Origin: Pseudomonas paraglycinae
GTDB lineage: Bacteria; Pseudomonadota; Gammaproteobacteria; Pseudomonadales; Pseudomonadaceae
Direction of reading: 5' to 3'
DNA length: 54,645 bases
Assembly: GCF_021601625.1 (NCBI RefSeq)
Contig: NZ_BQHR01000027.1
Coordinates: 1 to 54,645, forward strand
In this document: piece by piece, positions 1 through 8,640 of the stretch
Position numbering within the stretch: position 1 is the first letter of the stretch
Layout: each line of letters begins with the position of its first letter
Notes under the pieces: generated by a model
The model's database searches: none
The model's input: the letters and a program-made list of their open reading frames with translations, nothing else
What the model was told of the DNA's origin: nothing
Program-made: the position numbers and the translations under genes

Positions 1-1
1 C

Positions 2-487
2 GAGGACGCGGTCAAGCCGCCGCCCAAACCGGTGGAGAAACCCAAGCCGATCGAAAAACCGAAACCGGTCGAGAAACCCAAACCGGTGAAAAAGGCCGAA
101 CCGCCGAAAGCGCCGCCCGCCCCTGCGCAACCGGCAGCGCCTGCCGCTCCGGCCATCCCGAGTGCGCCTCCTGCACCTGCGGCGGCACCGGGCCCGGTGA
201 AAGAGTCGGCGGCGATTTCCGGCCTCGCCAGCCTCGGCAACCCGCCGCCGGAATACCCGTCGCTGGCCCTGCGGCGCAACTGGGAAGGCAGCGTGGTGCT
301 GCGGATTCAGGTGCTGGCCAACGGTCGCGCCGGTTCGGTGACGGTGACCAAATCCAGCGGCAAGCCGCAACTGGATGACGCGGCGGTCGCGGCGGTGAAG
401 GCCTGGAAGTTCATCCCGGCCAAGCGCGGCGACACACCGATCGACGGCTTCGCCACCCAGACCATCGATTTCAAATTGCCGCAATGA
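2..487 (+). CDS. tonB: TonB energy-transducing protein, C-terminal part (5' end outside window)
   Basis: TonB spans the periplasm and passes proton-motive force from ExbB-ExbD to outer-membrane receptors. The frame is open from base 2, so the start and the membrane anchor lie upstream. The visible part begins with a Lys-Pro/Glu-Pro-rich stretch (repeated EKPKPVEKPKP pattern), then an Ala-Pro-rich linker, then a TonB C-terminal domain. That domain carries the usual landmarks NPPPEYP, RRNWEGSVVLR, VTVTKSSGKPQLDDAAVAAVKAW cut here as VTVTKSSG and AAVAAVKAWKF, and it ends in IDFKLPQ. exbB follows 49 bp downstream on the same strand, so this is a complete dedicated TonB system rather than an orphan tonB. 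The GTG at 32 is only an internal codon. Confidence 0.93.
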   Translation, partial: EDAVKPPPKPVEKPKPIEKPKPVEKPKPVKKAEPPKAPPAPAQPAAPAAPAIPSAPPAPAAAPGPVKESAAISGLASLGNPPPEYPSLALRRNWEGSVVLRIQVLANGRAGSVTVTKSSGKPQLDDAAVAAVKAWKFIPAKRGDTPIDGFATQTIDFKLPQ

Positions 488-536
488 CGGCGCGACAACC
501 GAACTCACAACCGATTAACGCAAGCGAGGTGTAGCC

Positions 537-1241
537 ATGAACGATTCTTTGTCTTCGATGATTGTCCCCGGCGTGCTCTGGGGGCTGGTGCTGTTTTCCG
601 TGGTCAGCTGGGCGATCCTGCTGGTCAAGTCGGCGCAATACTTGCGCCAGAAAACCCAGAACAAGCAGTTCAGCAAAGCCTTCTGGGGCGCGCCGGACCT
701 GCTCACCGCCGCCGAACACGCCAGCCAATACCCGGGCTCACTGGCGCGGATCGCCAGCAGCGGTTTTGAAGCCCTGTTGGTGGAAGAATCCCCGCGCACC
801 ACCCAGCAACTGGCACACACCATCAACCGTGCCGACCGCCTGGAGCGCAACCTGCGCCAGCAGATCCAGAAGGAACGTCGCTCGCTGGAAAACGGCCAGG
901 CGATCCTCGCCAGCATCGGCAGCACCGCGCCGTTCATTGGTCTGTTCGGCACCGTGTGGGGAATCATGGAAGCCCTGCAAAGCATCGGCGCCAGCGGGTC
1001 GGCCAGCCTGGAAACCGTGGCCGGGCCGATCGGCCACGCGCTGATCGCCACCGGCGTGGGGATTGCCGTCGCGGTGCCGGCAGTGCTGATTTACAACTTC
1101 TTCCTGCGACGCCTGAAACTGGCCTCGGCGGACATGGATGACTTCGCCCATGACTTCGACGCCCTCGCCTCGCGCAGCGCTTTCTCCATCAGCCGCCAGG
1201 CCATCGCCAAAACCACGGCCGCCGTGCGGGAGGCCAGCTGA
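537..1241 (+). CDS. exbB: ExbB/TolQ-family proton channel subunit
   Basis: ExbB forms the pentameric inner-membrane scaffold of the TonB motor. The product has 234 residues, the usual length for the short ExbB class. It shows an N-terminal membrane segment (about 11-33, WGLVLFSVVSWAILLV), a cytoplasmic region, then the MotA/TolQ/ExbB signature with two more membrane segments (about 120-145, GSTAPFIGLFGTVWGIMEAL; about 165-185, LIATGVGIAVAVPAVLIY). The ATG at 537 follows a GCGAGGTG ribosome site. Its stop overlaps the exbD start by one base (TGATG), which suggests translational coupling. The tonB upstream and the receptor downstream make ExbB rather than TolQ the better name. Confidence 0.94.
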   Translation: MNDSLSSMIVPGVLWGLVLFSVVSWAILLVKSAQYLRQKTQNKQFSKAFWGAPDLLTAAEHASQYPGSLARIASSGFEALLVEESPRTTQQLAHTINRADRLERNLRQQIQKERRSLENGQAILASIGSTAPFIGLFGTVWGIMEALQSIGASGSASLETVAGPIGHALIATGVGIAVAVPAVLIYNFFLRRLKLASADMDDFAHDFDALASRSAFSISRQAIAKTTAAVREAS

Positions 1242-1642
1242 TGTCCTTTTCCACTCAAGACAGCGATGAAGTGCTCAGCGAAATGAACGTCACGCCGCTG
1301 GTGGACGTGATGCTCGTGCTGCTGGTGGTGTTCATCGTCACCGCGCCGCTGATGACCAACGCGATCAAGGTCAACCTGCCAAAAACCGACGCCGTCGCTC
1401 CCGCCGAAAAGAAGGATCCGGTGGTGGTCAGCGTCGATCAGGACGGCAAGTTCTTCCTGGCCAAGACCGAGCTGGCGCCGGAATCACTGGAGGCCAGCCT
1501 CAAGGAGGTCAAGGCCAAGGATGCTGACGTGCGCGTGCAGCTGCAGGCCGACTCCGCCGTGAATTACGGCCAGGTGGCCAAAGCCATGGCGTCCATCGAG
1601 CGCTCGGGCATCACCAAGATATCGGTGATGACCACCCGCTGA
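1241..1642 (+). CDS. exbD: ExbD/TolR-family proton channel subunit
   Basis: ExbD lines the proton path inside the ExbB pentamer. At 133 residues it has the standard length. One membrane segment (about 20-42) holds the essential aspartate in the motif EMNVTPLVDVMLVLL; it is D22 here and corresponds to D25 of E. coli ExbD. A periplasmic domain follows (PVVVSVDQDGKFFLAKTEL ... YGQVAKAMASIERSGI). The start codon shares a base with the exbB stop. A strong hairpin follows the stop codon directly (separate entry), so its message may end or be stabilised there before the receptor gene. Confidence 0.94.
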   Translation: MSFSTQDSDEVLSEMNVTPLVDVMLVLLVVFIVTAPLMTNAIKVNLPKTDAVAPAEKKDPVVVSVDQDGKFFLAKTELAPESLEASLKEVKAKDADVRVQLQADSAVNYGQVAKAMASIERSGITKISVMTTR

Positions 1643-1645
1643 CGG

Positions 1646-1683
1646 CGGTGCCGGGTGCGCAGTGAGGGACGCGCCCGGCACCG
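1646..1683 (+). other. Strong stem-loop just after exbD
   Basis: CGGTGCCGGG at 1646-1655 pairs perfectly with CCCGGCACCG at 1674-1683, around an 18-nt loop that can itself pair partly. It starts four bases after the exbD stop. No uridine run follows, so this is not a classic intrinsic terminator. It could stabilise the 3' end of the tonB-exbBD message or slow polymerase, giving separate levels for the motor and the receptor. Confidence 0.5.
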
Positions 1684-1850
1684 TTCGTTGAATCCCGTCG
1701 CAATCGGCCGACCGAAAAAACGCAGCGCGTCTTCGGAGGGGATCGGCTTGCTTGAAGAAAGTGGTTTTCGCGGCGCGGCACCACCGTGCTCCGTGCAAAG
1801 AGGGCTCACAAGGCCATTTCGATAAACGTCTAACAAAGTCGGAAACAACC

Positions 1851-4556
1851 ATGCTGATGAACACTCCACGCTTCACGCTCAAACCCTTGGTGGCGACGAT
1901 TTCCCGCCACCGTTTCGTTCCGTTGTACCTGGTGGCCATGGGGATGGGCGCCGGGGTTCAGGCTGCCGAGGACGACAACAGCGTCCCGGCCGCCGCTGCG
2001 GTGGTCGCGCCGACCACGCAACTGCAACGAGTCGAAGTGACCGGTTCGGCGATCCGTCGGGTCGACGCGGAAACGGCGGTGCCGATCACCGTGCTCAAGG
2101 CCGATGAACTGCGCAAACAGGGCGTGACCACCACCGCCGAACTGGTGCAGCGCATCACCGGCAGCCAGTCGATCAACAACAGTGCAGGCTCGGTCGGCGC
2201 GGCCACCGGCGGTGCATCGTTCGCCGACATGCGCGGCATCGGCGCGAACAAAACGCTGGTGCTGCTCAACGGTCGCCGACTGGCCAACAACGCCCTGTCG
2301 GGCACCAACTCGGCCGGCGGCGCGGTGGATCTGAACATGATCCCGTTTGCCGCGATCGAGCGCGTGGAAGTGCTGCGCGACGGCGCCTCGGCCCTGTACG
2401 GTACCGACGCCATCGGCGGCGTGATCAACTTCATCACCAAGAAATCCATGACCGACGGCCAACTCACCCTCGGCGGCGAAACCCCGACCCACAGTGGCGG
2501 CGGTGCGACCAAGGACATGAGCGCCAGTTGGGGCTACGGCGATCTGGAGCAGGACCGCTTCAACGTGCTCGGCGTGTTCAACTACAACAAGCAGCAGAAC
2601 CTCGACGCCAACGACCGCTCCTTCGCCCGCGACTATGTGCCCGGCCGTGGCCTGGACCAGACCTCCGGCACTGCGTTCCCCGGCAACTACAGCCAGAACG
2701 GCAACGCCACCAACCCGCTGGCCAACAGCAATTGCAACGGCCCCAACCTGGTGGCCCGCGACGGCCTCTGCCGCTTCAGCACCCGCGAATACATCGACCT
2801 GGTGCCGCAGACCGAGAAAACGTCGTTCTTCGGCAAGACCACCGGCAAACTGGCCGACGACCACAACGTCAACCTCGAATACTTCTGGTCGCGCAACAAC
2901 AACGCCACCGCTATTGGCCCAGCGCCATTGACCGGCCTGAGCCTGGATTCGTCCTCGCCCTACTACCCCGGCAACGGCATCACCCCGGCGCCCACCGGTT
3001 TCGCCCTCGATCCGACGCAACCGGTGGACGTGAACTGGCGCGAAACCGCCGCCGGCCCGCGCGAATCGAAAGACCAGAACACCAGCCAGCGCTTTCTGCT
3101 GAGCTTCGACGGTCTGGTGGGCGGCTGGGATTACAACGTCGGCGCCTCGTACAACCAGAACAAGATCGTCTCCAGCGTCACCAGCGGCTACGTCAGCGAT
3201 CAGGCGATGATCGACGGTCTGGCCAGCGGTCTGCTCAACCCGTTTGGCCCGCAGACCAGCGCCGGTCAGCAATACATCGATCAGGCCGCGTACCACGGCG
3301 CCTATTCCACGGCGGTCGGTCGGGTCGCCGGTTTCGACGGGCGGATCAGCCGCGAGATCGGTGACTGGTTCGGTGCCGGCCCGTCGGGTCTGGCGCTGGG
3401 CGGCGAGTACCGCAAAGAGAAATTCCACCAGGACTTCGAAGCCTTTGCCGGCGACATCCAGAGCCTGGGCATCGACCCGGCCGGCAGCGTCGAGGGCGAC
3501 CGCAGCGTGAAAGCCGCCTACGCGGAAATCAACGTACCGGTGCTCGACAGCCTGGAACTGTCCGCCGCTGTGCGTCACGACAAATACAGCGACTTCGGCA
3601 GCACCACCAACCCGAAATATTCGTTCCGTTATCAGCCGCTCAAGGAGCTGGTGGTGCGCGGCGCCTACAGCGAAGGCTTCCGCGCACCGTCGCTGTATGA
3701 GTTGTATTCGCCGCGCAGCATCACCTTCACCCAGGGCTACTACAACGACCCGGTGCTGTGTACCGGCGGCGTGGTGCAACCGGGCGGCAACGGCGGGCGC
3801 GATTGCGGTCAGCAGTTCCTCAACCAGATCGGCGGCAACGAAGACCTGGCCCCGGAGAAGGCGCGCAACGTCACGCTGGGCTTTGTCTATCAGCCGGTCA
3901 GCAATCTGTCCGTGGGACTGGATTTCTGGTGGATTCACATCTCCAACCAGATCCAGCCGTTCCCGGAATCCACCGTGTTCGATCAGGCCGGCAGCTACCC
4001 TGACCGCTTCGTGCGCAACGCCGACGGCACGCTCAATTACATCGTCACCGGCAACGCCAACCTCGGCATCGTCGAAACCAACGGCGTCGATGTGTCGCTG
4101 GACTATCGCTTCCCCAACACGCCGTACGGTCAATTCGGCCTGGGCCTGCAAGGCACCTATGTCGACGAGTACGACTTCCAGAGCACCATCAAGGGCCCGT
4201 TCACCGACAAGGTCGGCGACTTCAAGGGCGACGGTGTGATTGCCCGCTGGAAACACAACCTGACCGGTTCCTGGACCTTCGGTGCAGCCCGCGCGGCGCT
4301 GACCAACCGCTTCACCACCGGCTACAACGACTACGACCGCGAGACCAACGCGCGGGTCGCGTCGTATTCGGTGTGGGACCTGTCGGCCGGCTACACCTTC
4401 GACAAGGTGCTGGACGTCGATGCCGGGGTGAAGAACCTGTTCGACCGCGATCCGCCGTTCTCCAACCAGGCCTACAACTTCCAGAGCGGTTATGACCCGC
4501 GCTACACCGATCCGCTGGGCCGCACGCTGTTTGCGCGCATGACGTACCACTTCTGA
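1851..4556 (+). CDS. TonB-dependent outer-membrane receptor
   Basis: A 901-residue outer-membrane receptor. A signal peptide ends near residue 38 (MGMGAGVQAAE). A possible TonB box (LQRVEVTGSAIRR, about 58-70) follows, then the plug domain (about 75-190: ELVQRITGSQSINN, MRGIGANKTLVLLNGRRL, IERVEVLRDGASALYGTDAIGGVINFITKK). The beta-barrel ends in a C-terminal Phe (GRTLFARMTYHF) and contains the receptor-family segment YSEGFRAPSLYELYSP. I chose ATG 1851, behind GGAAACAACC, over an in-frame TTG at 1752, because the upstream residues do not look like a signal sequence. The substrate cannot be read from sequence. The peptide-type ABC transporter directly downstream suggests an oligopeptide or peptide-like compound rather than an iron siderophore, and the plug resembles the VTGSxIRR receptor class. 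Confidence 0.92.
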   Translation: MLMNTPRFTLKPLVATISRHRFVPLYLVAMGMGAGVQAAEDDNSVPAAAAVVAPTTQLQRVEVTGSAIRRVDAETAVPITVLKADELRKQGVTTTAELVQRITGSQSINNSAGSVGAATGGASFADMRGIGANKTLVLLNGRRLANNALSGTNSAGGAVDLNMIPFAAIERVEVLRDGASALYGTDAIGGVINFITKKSMTDGQLTLGGETPTHSGGGATKDMSASWGYGDLEQDRFNVLGVFNYNKQQNLDANDRSFARDYVPGRGLDQTSGTAFPGNYSQNGNATNPLANSNCNGPNLVARDGLCRFSTREYIDLVPQTEKTSFFGKTTGKLADDHNVNLEYFWSRNNNATAIGPAPLTGLSLDSSSPYYPGNGITPAPTGFALDPTQPVDVNWRETAAGPRESKDQNTSQRFLLSFDGLVGGWDYNVGASYNQNKIVSSVTSGYVSDQAMIDGLASGLLNPFGPQTSAGQQYIDQAAYHGAYSTAVGRVAGFDGRISREIGDWFGAGPSGLALGGEYRKEKFHQDFEAFAGDIQSLGIDPAGSVEGDRSVKAAYAEINVPVLDSLELSAAVRHDKYSDFGSTTNPKYSFRYQPLKELVVRGAYSEGFRAPSLYELYSPRSITFTQGYYNDPVLCTGGVVQPGGNGGRDCGQQFLNQIGGNEDLAPEKARNVTLGFVYQPVSNLSVGLDFWWIHISNQIQPFPESTVFDQAGSYPDRFVRNADGTLNYIVTGNANLGIVETNGVDVSLDYRFPNTPYGQFGLGLQGTYVDEYDFQSTIKGPFTDKVGDFKGDGVIARWKHNLTGSWTFGAARAALTNRFTTGYNDYDRETNARVASYSVWDLSAGYTFDKVLDVDAGVKNLFDRDPPFSNQAYNFQSGYDPRYTDPLGRTLFARMTYHF

Positions 4557-4613
4557 GTCCCGGTCGGGGCCGCGCAAGACTCCGGCCGGCCCCTTCCCCT
4601 TGCGAATTCGCAT

Positions 4614-4645
4614 CCCGCAGCGGCCTGCCGCCGCTTCGGGTTTTT
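4614..4645 (+). terminator. Intrinsic terminator between receptor gene and ABC operon
   Basis: The CCCG and AGCGGC arms (4614-4624) pair with GCCGCT and CGGG (4630-4640) with one internal mismatch, around a CTGCC loop, and TTTTT follows at 4641-4645. It ends only 8 bases before the Shine-Dalgarno AGAGGA (4653-4658) and 22 bases before the binding-protein ATG. No separate promoter can fit between it and that gene, so read-through must supply at least part of the downstream operon unless a promoter lies inside the receptor gene. Confidence 0.75.
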
Positions 4646-4666
4646 CCGGCTCAGAGGAACGACTTC

Positions 4667-6538
4667 ATGACATTCATGCGCAACATGGCCGGCCTGCTGC
4701 TCGGCAGCGCGCTGCTGTGCAACGCGTCATCTGCGCTGGCCGGCGGCAGCTACGCGATGACGGTGTACGGCGAGGCGCCGAAATACCCCGCCGGTTTCCA
4801 GCACTTCGATTTCGTCAATCCCGATGCCCCCAAGGGTGGCTCGCTCAGCCGCGCTTCGATGGAGATCGGTCAGTACAACTACATCACCCCGTATGCCGAT
4901 CAGGGCATTTCCGTGGTGCAGGTCAACGACTGGGTATATTCGCCGCTGGGGTTCCGTTCGCTGGACGAGCCCTACACCGTCTACGGTCTGGTGGCGCAAT
5001 CCATGGAGCGCGATCCCGGCGGTCTGTGGGTGCGTTTCAACCTGAATCCCGAGGCGCGTTTCGCCGATGGCACGCCGATCACCGCCGAGGACGTGCGCTA
5101 CACCTTCGAACTGTTGATGACCAAGGGCAGCCTGAGTTATCGCCAGCAATACGCCGACGTGCAGAACGTGCTGATCGAAGGCCCGCGGCAGATTCGCTTC
5201 ACTTTCAAGAACAACCTCAACCGCACCCTGGCGCTGGATCTGGCGTCGCTGCGACCGGTGCCCGAGCACTGGTGGAAAACCCGCGACTTCGCCAACGGCG
5301 GCGGTTTCGAACCACCATTGGGCAGCGGCCCTTATCGGGTGAGCAAGGTCGATGCGGGACGCAGCATCAGTTTCCAGCGTGACCCGCAGTGGTGGGGCAA
5401 AGACCTGCCGGTCAGTCGCGGGATGTACAACTTCGACAGCCTGACCGTGAATTTCTATGGCGACACCGACGTCGCCCGACAACTGCTGCAGGCCGGGGCG
5501 TTCGACTACAACCGCGAGTTTTCCTCGTCCGGTTACGTGGTCGGCTACGACAGCCCGGCCCTGCGTGACGGTCGCCTGCAACAGGCGATTCTCGCCCCGG
5601 ACAAACCGACCAGCGCTCAGGGTTTCGTGTTCAACCTGCAGAACCCGTTGTTCAAGGATCGCCGCGTGCGTCAGGCGCTGAGCCTGTTGTGGGATTTCGA
5701 GTGGACCAACAAGCAGATGATGCGCGGCTTCTACGTGCGCCAGAACAGCTACTGGCCGAAGAGTGAAATGGCCGCCACCGCCCTGCCCGACGCCGGCGAG
5801 CTGGCAATCCTCGAACCGCTGCGCGGACAGATCCCGGACGAGGTCTTCAGCCGGGTCTATCAGGCGCCGAAAACCGATGGCAGCGGCTACATCCGCGACA
5901 AGCAACTGCAGGCCCTGAAGCTGTTGGCCGAGGCCGGATGGACACCGAAAAACAATCGGCTGGTGAACGCCGCCGGCGAGCCATTCGAATTCACCTTCCT
6001 CGACGGCCAGGGCGGTTTCGACCGCATGCTGCTGCCGTACAAACGCACCCTGGCGCAGATCGGCATCACCCTCAATCTGCGGCGCATCGATTCGGCGCAA
6101 TACATCAACCGGCTCAACGCCCGGGACTACGACATGATCGTCACCAGTTTCCCGCGCAGCGGCGATCCGATCGTCTCGCCGGGCCGCGAGTTGTACAGCC
6201 TGTATGCCTCGCAGAGCGCCACGCAGGTCGGCAGTTCCAATTCGATGGTGCTGGCGGACCCGGCGGTGGACCGGCTGATCGACGGCCTGGTCCAGGCCAA
6301 TACCCGCGACGCCATGGTGCGTTACGCCCGCGCCCTAGACCGGGTGCTGCAATGGGGTGACTACATGATTCCCAACTACTACTCCAAAGGCACGCCGACG
6401 GTGTTTCAGAACCGCTTCGGCATGCCGTCGGTGCAGCCGATTTACAGCGAAGGCCTCGATACCTGGTGGGAGGTCTCGGCCAAGCCGCTGACCAATCAGC
6501 AGATGAGCGCCCTGCATCAGCTCGCGGGGGGCCAGTGA
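4667..6538 (+). CDS. yejA: YejA-like periplasmic oligopeptide-binding protein (SBP family 5)
   Basis: The periplasmic binding component of a peptide ABC importer, 623 residues, close to E. coli YejA (about 604). A signal peptide ends near residue 25 ([10 protein letters not shown]), with no lipobox Cys. Landmarks of solute-binding family 5 follow: [14 protein letters not shown]-like start, [34 protein letters not shown], and C-terminal [23 protein letters not shown]. YejA proteins bind peptides and, in some systems, peptide-nucleotide antibiotics of the microcin C type. The ATG at 4667 is set 8 bases after AGAGGA; an ATG at 4676 is a weaker alternative. The permease gene begins one base after the stop. 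With the TonB receptor upstream, it is the likely periplasmic acceptor of that receptor's cargo (inference). Confidence 0.9.
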   Translation: MTFMRNMAGLLLGSALLCNASSALAGGSYAMTVYGEAPKYPAGFQHFDFVNPDAPKGGSLSRASMEIGQYNYITPYADQGISVVQVNDWVYSPLGFRSLDEPYTVYGLVAQSMERDPGGLWVRFNLNPEARFADGTPITAEDVRYTFELLMTKGSLSYRQQYADVQNVLIEGPRQIRFTFKNNLNRTLALDLASLRPVPEHWWKTRDFANGGGFEPPLGSGPYRVSKVDAGRSISFQRDPQWWGKDLPVSRGMYNFDSLTVNFYGDTDVARQLLQAGAFDYNREFSSSGYVVGYDSPALRDGRLQQAILAPDKPTSAQGFVFNLQNPLFKDRRVRQALSLLWDFEWTNKQMMRGFYVRQNSYWPKSEMAATALPDAGELAILEPLRGQIPDEVFSRVYQAPKTDGSGYIRDKQLQALKLLAEAGWTPKNNRLVNAAGEPFEFTFLDGQGGFDRMLLPYKRTLAQIGITLNLRRIDSAQYINRLNARDYDMIVTSFPRSGDPIVSPGRELYSLYASQSATQVGSSNSMVLADPAVDRLIDGLVQANTRDAMVRYARALDRVLQWGDYMIPNYYSKGTPTVFQNRFGMPSVQPIYSEGLDTWWEVSAKPLTNQQMSALHQLAGGQ

Positions 6539-6539
6539 C

Positions 6540-7604
6540 ATGTGGCGTTATCTGAGTCGACGTCTGTTGCTGATCATTCCGACGCTGCTGTGCATTCTGG
6601 TGGTCAACTTCGTCATCGTGCAGGCCGCGCCCGGCGGCCCGGTGGAACAGGCCATCGCCCGCCTGCAAGGCTTCGGCGGGCACAGCATGGGCGGCGCCAG
6701 CGAGGTAACCGCCATCGGCGGTGCCGGGCGCAGCAGCCGAGGCCTGGACCCGGCGCTGATCGAAGAGATCAAGCACCACTACGGCTTCGACAAACCGATG
6801 CACGAACGCCTGTGGCTGATGCTGAAAAACTACGCGCAACTGGACCTGGGCAGCAGTTTCTTTCGCGGTGCGAAAGTGACGGATCTGATCGTGCAGAAGC
6901 TGCCGGTGTCGCTGTCCCTCGGCCTGTGGGCGACCTTGATCACCTACCTGATTTCGATCCCGCTGGGCATTCGCAAGACGATCAAAAACGGCAGCGCATT
7001 CGATGTCTGGAGCAGCACGGCGATCATCGTCGGTTACGCGATGCCGGCGTTTCTGTTCGCGATCCTGTTGATCGTGGTGTTCGCCGGGGGCAGCTACGTC
7101 AACTGGTTTCCGGTGCAGGGGCTGGTTTCGGACAATTTCGACAGCCTGAGCCTGTGGGGCAAGGTCGGCGACTACCTCTGGCACCTGGTGTTGCCGGTGA
7201 CGGCGCTGGTGATCGGCGGTTTTGCGACGCTGACGATCCTGACCAAGAACAGCTTCCTCAACGAGATCAGCCGCCAGTATGTGATCACCGCGCGCGCCAA
7301 GGGCCTGACCGAAAGACGCGTGCTCTACGGCCATGTGTTTCGCAACGCGATGCTGCTGGTGGTCGCCGGTGTGCCGTCGGCGTTGATCGAGGTGTTTTTC
7401 GCCGGCTCCCTGCTGATCGAAACCATCTTCAACCTCGACGGCCTCGGGCGCATGAGCTACGAAGCGGCGGTGTCGCGGGACTACCCGGTGGTGTTCGGCA
7501 CGCTGTTCCTGTTCACCCTGTTCGGCCTGTTGATCAAGCTGATCGGCGACCTCTGCTACACCCTGCTCGACCCGCGCATCGACTTCTCGGCGAGGACTGC
7601 CTGA
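6540..7604 (+). CDS. yejB: YejB-like ABC transporter permease
   Basis: An inner-membrane permease of the dipeptide/oligopeptide type with 354 residues (E. coli YejB about 364). The N-terminal membrane helix ([31 protein letters not shown]) is typical of DppB/YejB proteins. Further membrane segments lie across the rest, with the EAA loop near residue 245 ([28 protein letters not shown] split here at [10 protein letters not shown] and LYGHVFRNA), which docks on the ATPase. A YejB-type insertion rich in Gly/Ser is visible ([20 protein letters not shown]). It starts one base after the yejA stop and its stop overlaps the yejE ATG (TGATG), so the genes are cotranscribed. Confidence 0.93.
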   Translation: MWRYLSRRLLLIIPTLLCILVVNFVIVQAAPGGPVEQAIARLQGFGGHSMGGASEVTAIGGAGRSSRGLDPALIEEIKHHYGFDKPMHERLWLMLKNYAQLDLGSSFFRGAKVTDLIVQKLPVSLSLGLWATLITYLISIPLGIRKTIKNGSAFDVWSSTAIIVGYAMPAFLFAILLIVVFAGGSYVNWFPVQGLVSDNFDSLSLWGKVGDYLWHLVLPVTALVIGGFATLTILTKNSFLNEISRQYVITARAKGLTERRVLYGHVFRNAMLLVVAGVPSALIEVFFAGSLLIETIFNLDGLGRMSYEAAVSRDYPVVFGTLFLFTLFGLLIKLIGDLCYTLLDPRIDFSARTA

Positions 7605-8626
7605 TGTTCACACTCTCCCCTCTGGGCCGGCGGCGCATCGCCCAATTCAAGGCCAACCGTCGCGGGCGCTGGTCGCTGTGGCTGTTCATCGGGCTGTGCC
7701 TGATCTGCCTCGGCGGCGAACTGATCGCCAACGACAAGCCGCTGGTGATCCGCTACCACCATGCCTTCTACTTCCCGATCCTCAGCGATTATCTGGAAAC
7801 CGATTTCGGCGGGGAACTGCCGTTCCAGCCGGATTACGCGAGCAATTACGTACACAAACTGATCGAGGATCAGGGCGGCTGGATGCTGTTCCCGCCGATC
7901 CCGTTCAGCTACGACACGGTCAATTACGACCTAACTGAACCGGCGCCGAGTCCGCCGTCCTCCAGCAACTGGCTGGGCACCGACGATCAGGCCCGGGACG
8001 TGTTGGCGCGGGTGATTTTCGGCACGCGGATTTCGATCCTGTTTGCGCTGATTCTCACCGCCGTCAGTGCGCTGATCGGCATCGTCGCCGGGGCGTTGCA
8101 GGGTTATTACGGCGGCTGGGTCGACTTGCTCGGGCAACGGGTGCTGGAGATCTGGTCGGGGCTGCCGGTGCTGTACCTGCTGATCATTTTGTCGGGGTTC
8201 GTATCGCCGAGTTTCTGGTGGCTGCTGGGGATCATGGCGCTGTTTTCCTGGCTGGCACTGGTGGACGTGGTGCGCGCCGAGTTCCTGCGCGGGCGCAGCC
8301 TGGAATACGTCAAGGCCGCGCGGGCCCTGGGCCTGACGGACAGCGAGCTGATGCGCCGGCACATTCTGCCCAACGCCATGACCTCCACCCTGACCTACCT
8401 GCCGTTCATTCTGACCGGCGCCATCGCCACCCTCACCGCGCTGGATTTTCTCGGCTTCGGCATGCCCGCCGGCACCGCATCGCTGGGCGAACTGATCGGC
8501 CAGGCCAAGCGCAATCTGCAAGCGCCGTGGTTGGGGCTGACGGCGTTTTTTGCCCTGGCGCTGATTCTGTCCCTGCTGGTGTTTATCGGCGAAGCCTGCC
8601 GTGACGCGTTCGATCCGCGATCCTGA
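7604..8626 (+). CDS. yejE: YejE-like ABC transporter permease
   Basis: The second permease subunit, 340 residues, matching E. coli YejE (341). It begins [25 protein letters not shown], written here as [10 protein letters not shown] then IAQFKANRRG, which is the YejE N-terminus. The first membrane segment is about 26-44. A long periplasmic loop carries SDYLETDFGGELPFQPDY and the YejE motif SSNWLGTDDQARDVLARVIFG. The EAA loop is ARALGLTDSELMRRHILPNA. The ATG shares its A with the yejB stop. A longer open frame reaching back to 6542 exists but runs out of frame through yejB and is not real. Confidence 0.93.
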   Translation: MFTLSPLGRRRIAQFKANRRGRWSLWLFIGLCLICLGGELIANDKPLVIRYHHAFYFPILSDYLETDFGGELPFQPDYASNYVHKLIEDQGGWMLFPPIPFSYDTVNYDLTEPAPSPPSSSNWLGTDDQARDVLARVIFGTRISILFALILTAVSALIGIVAGALQGYYGGWVDLLGQRVLEIWSGLPVLYLLIILSGFVSPSFWWLLGIMALFSWLALVDVVRAEFLRGRSLEYVKAARALGLTDSELMRRHILPNAMTSTLTYLPFILTGAIATLTALDFLGFGMPAGTASLGELIGQAKRNLQAPWLGLTAFFALALILSLLVFIGEACRDAFDPRS

Positions 8627-8640
8627 TCCCCGGAGCTGAA

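Noticed and set aside
1752-1850. A TTG start giving the receptor 33 more residues.
   Set aside because: The extra residues are basic and do not resemble a signal sequence. ATG 1851 gives a good signal peptide and ribosome site.
1830-4613. A 927-codon open frame opposite the TonB-dependent receptor.
   Set aside because: It is the antisense shadow of the receptor gene. It has no recognisable domain, and the plus strand carries full receptor motifs.
4727-6100. A long minus-strand frame opposite yejA, and a similar one (8395-9891) opposite yejF.
   Set aside because: Both are GC-driven shadows with no starts or domains, opposite well-supported ABC transporter genes.
6542-8626. A 694-codon frame that looks like a fused permease.
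   Set aside because: It runs out of frame through yejB. Only its last 340 residues from ATG 7604 are YejE, and the yejB frame at 6540 is complete.
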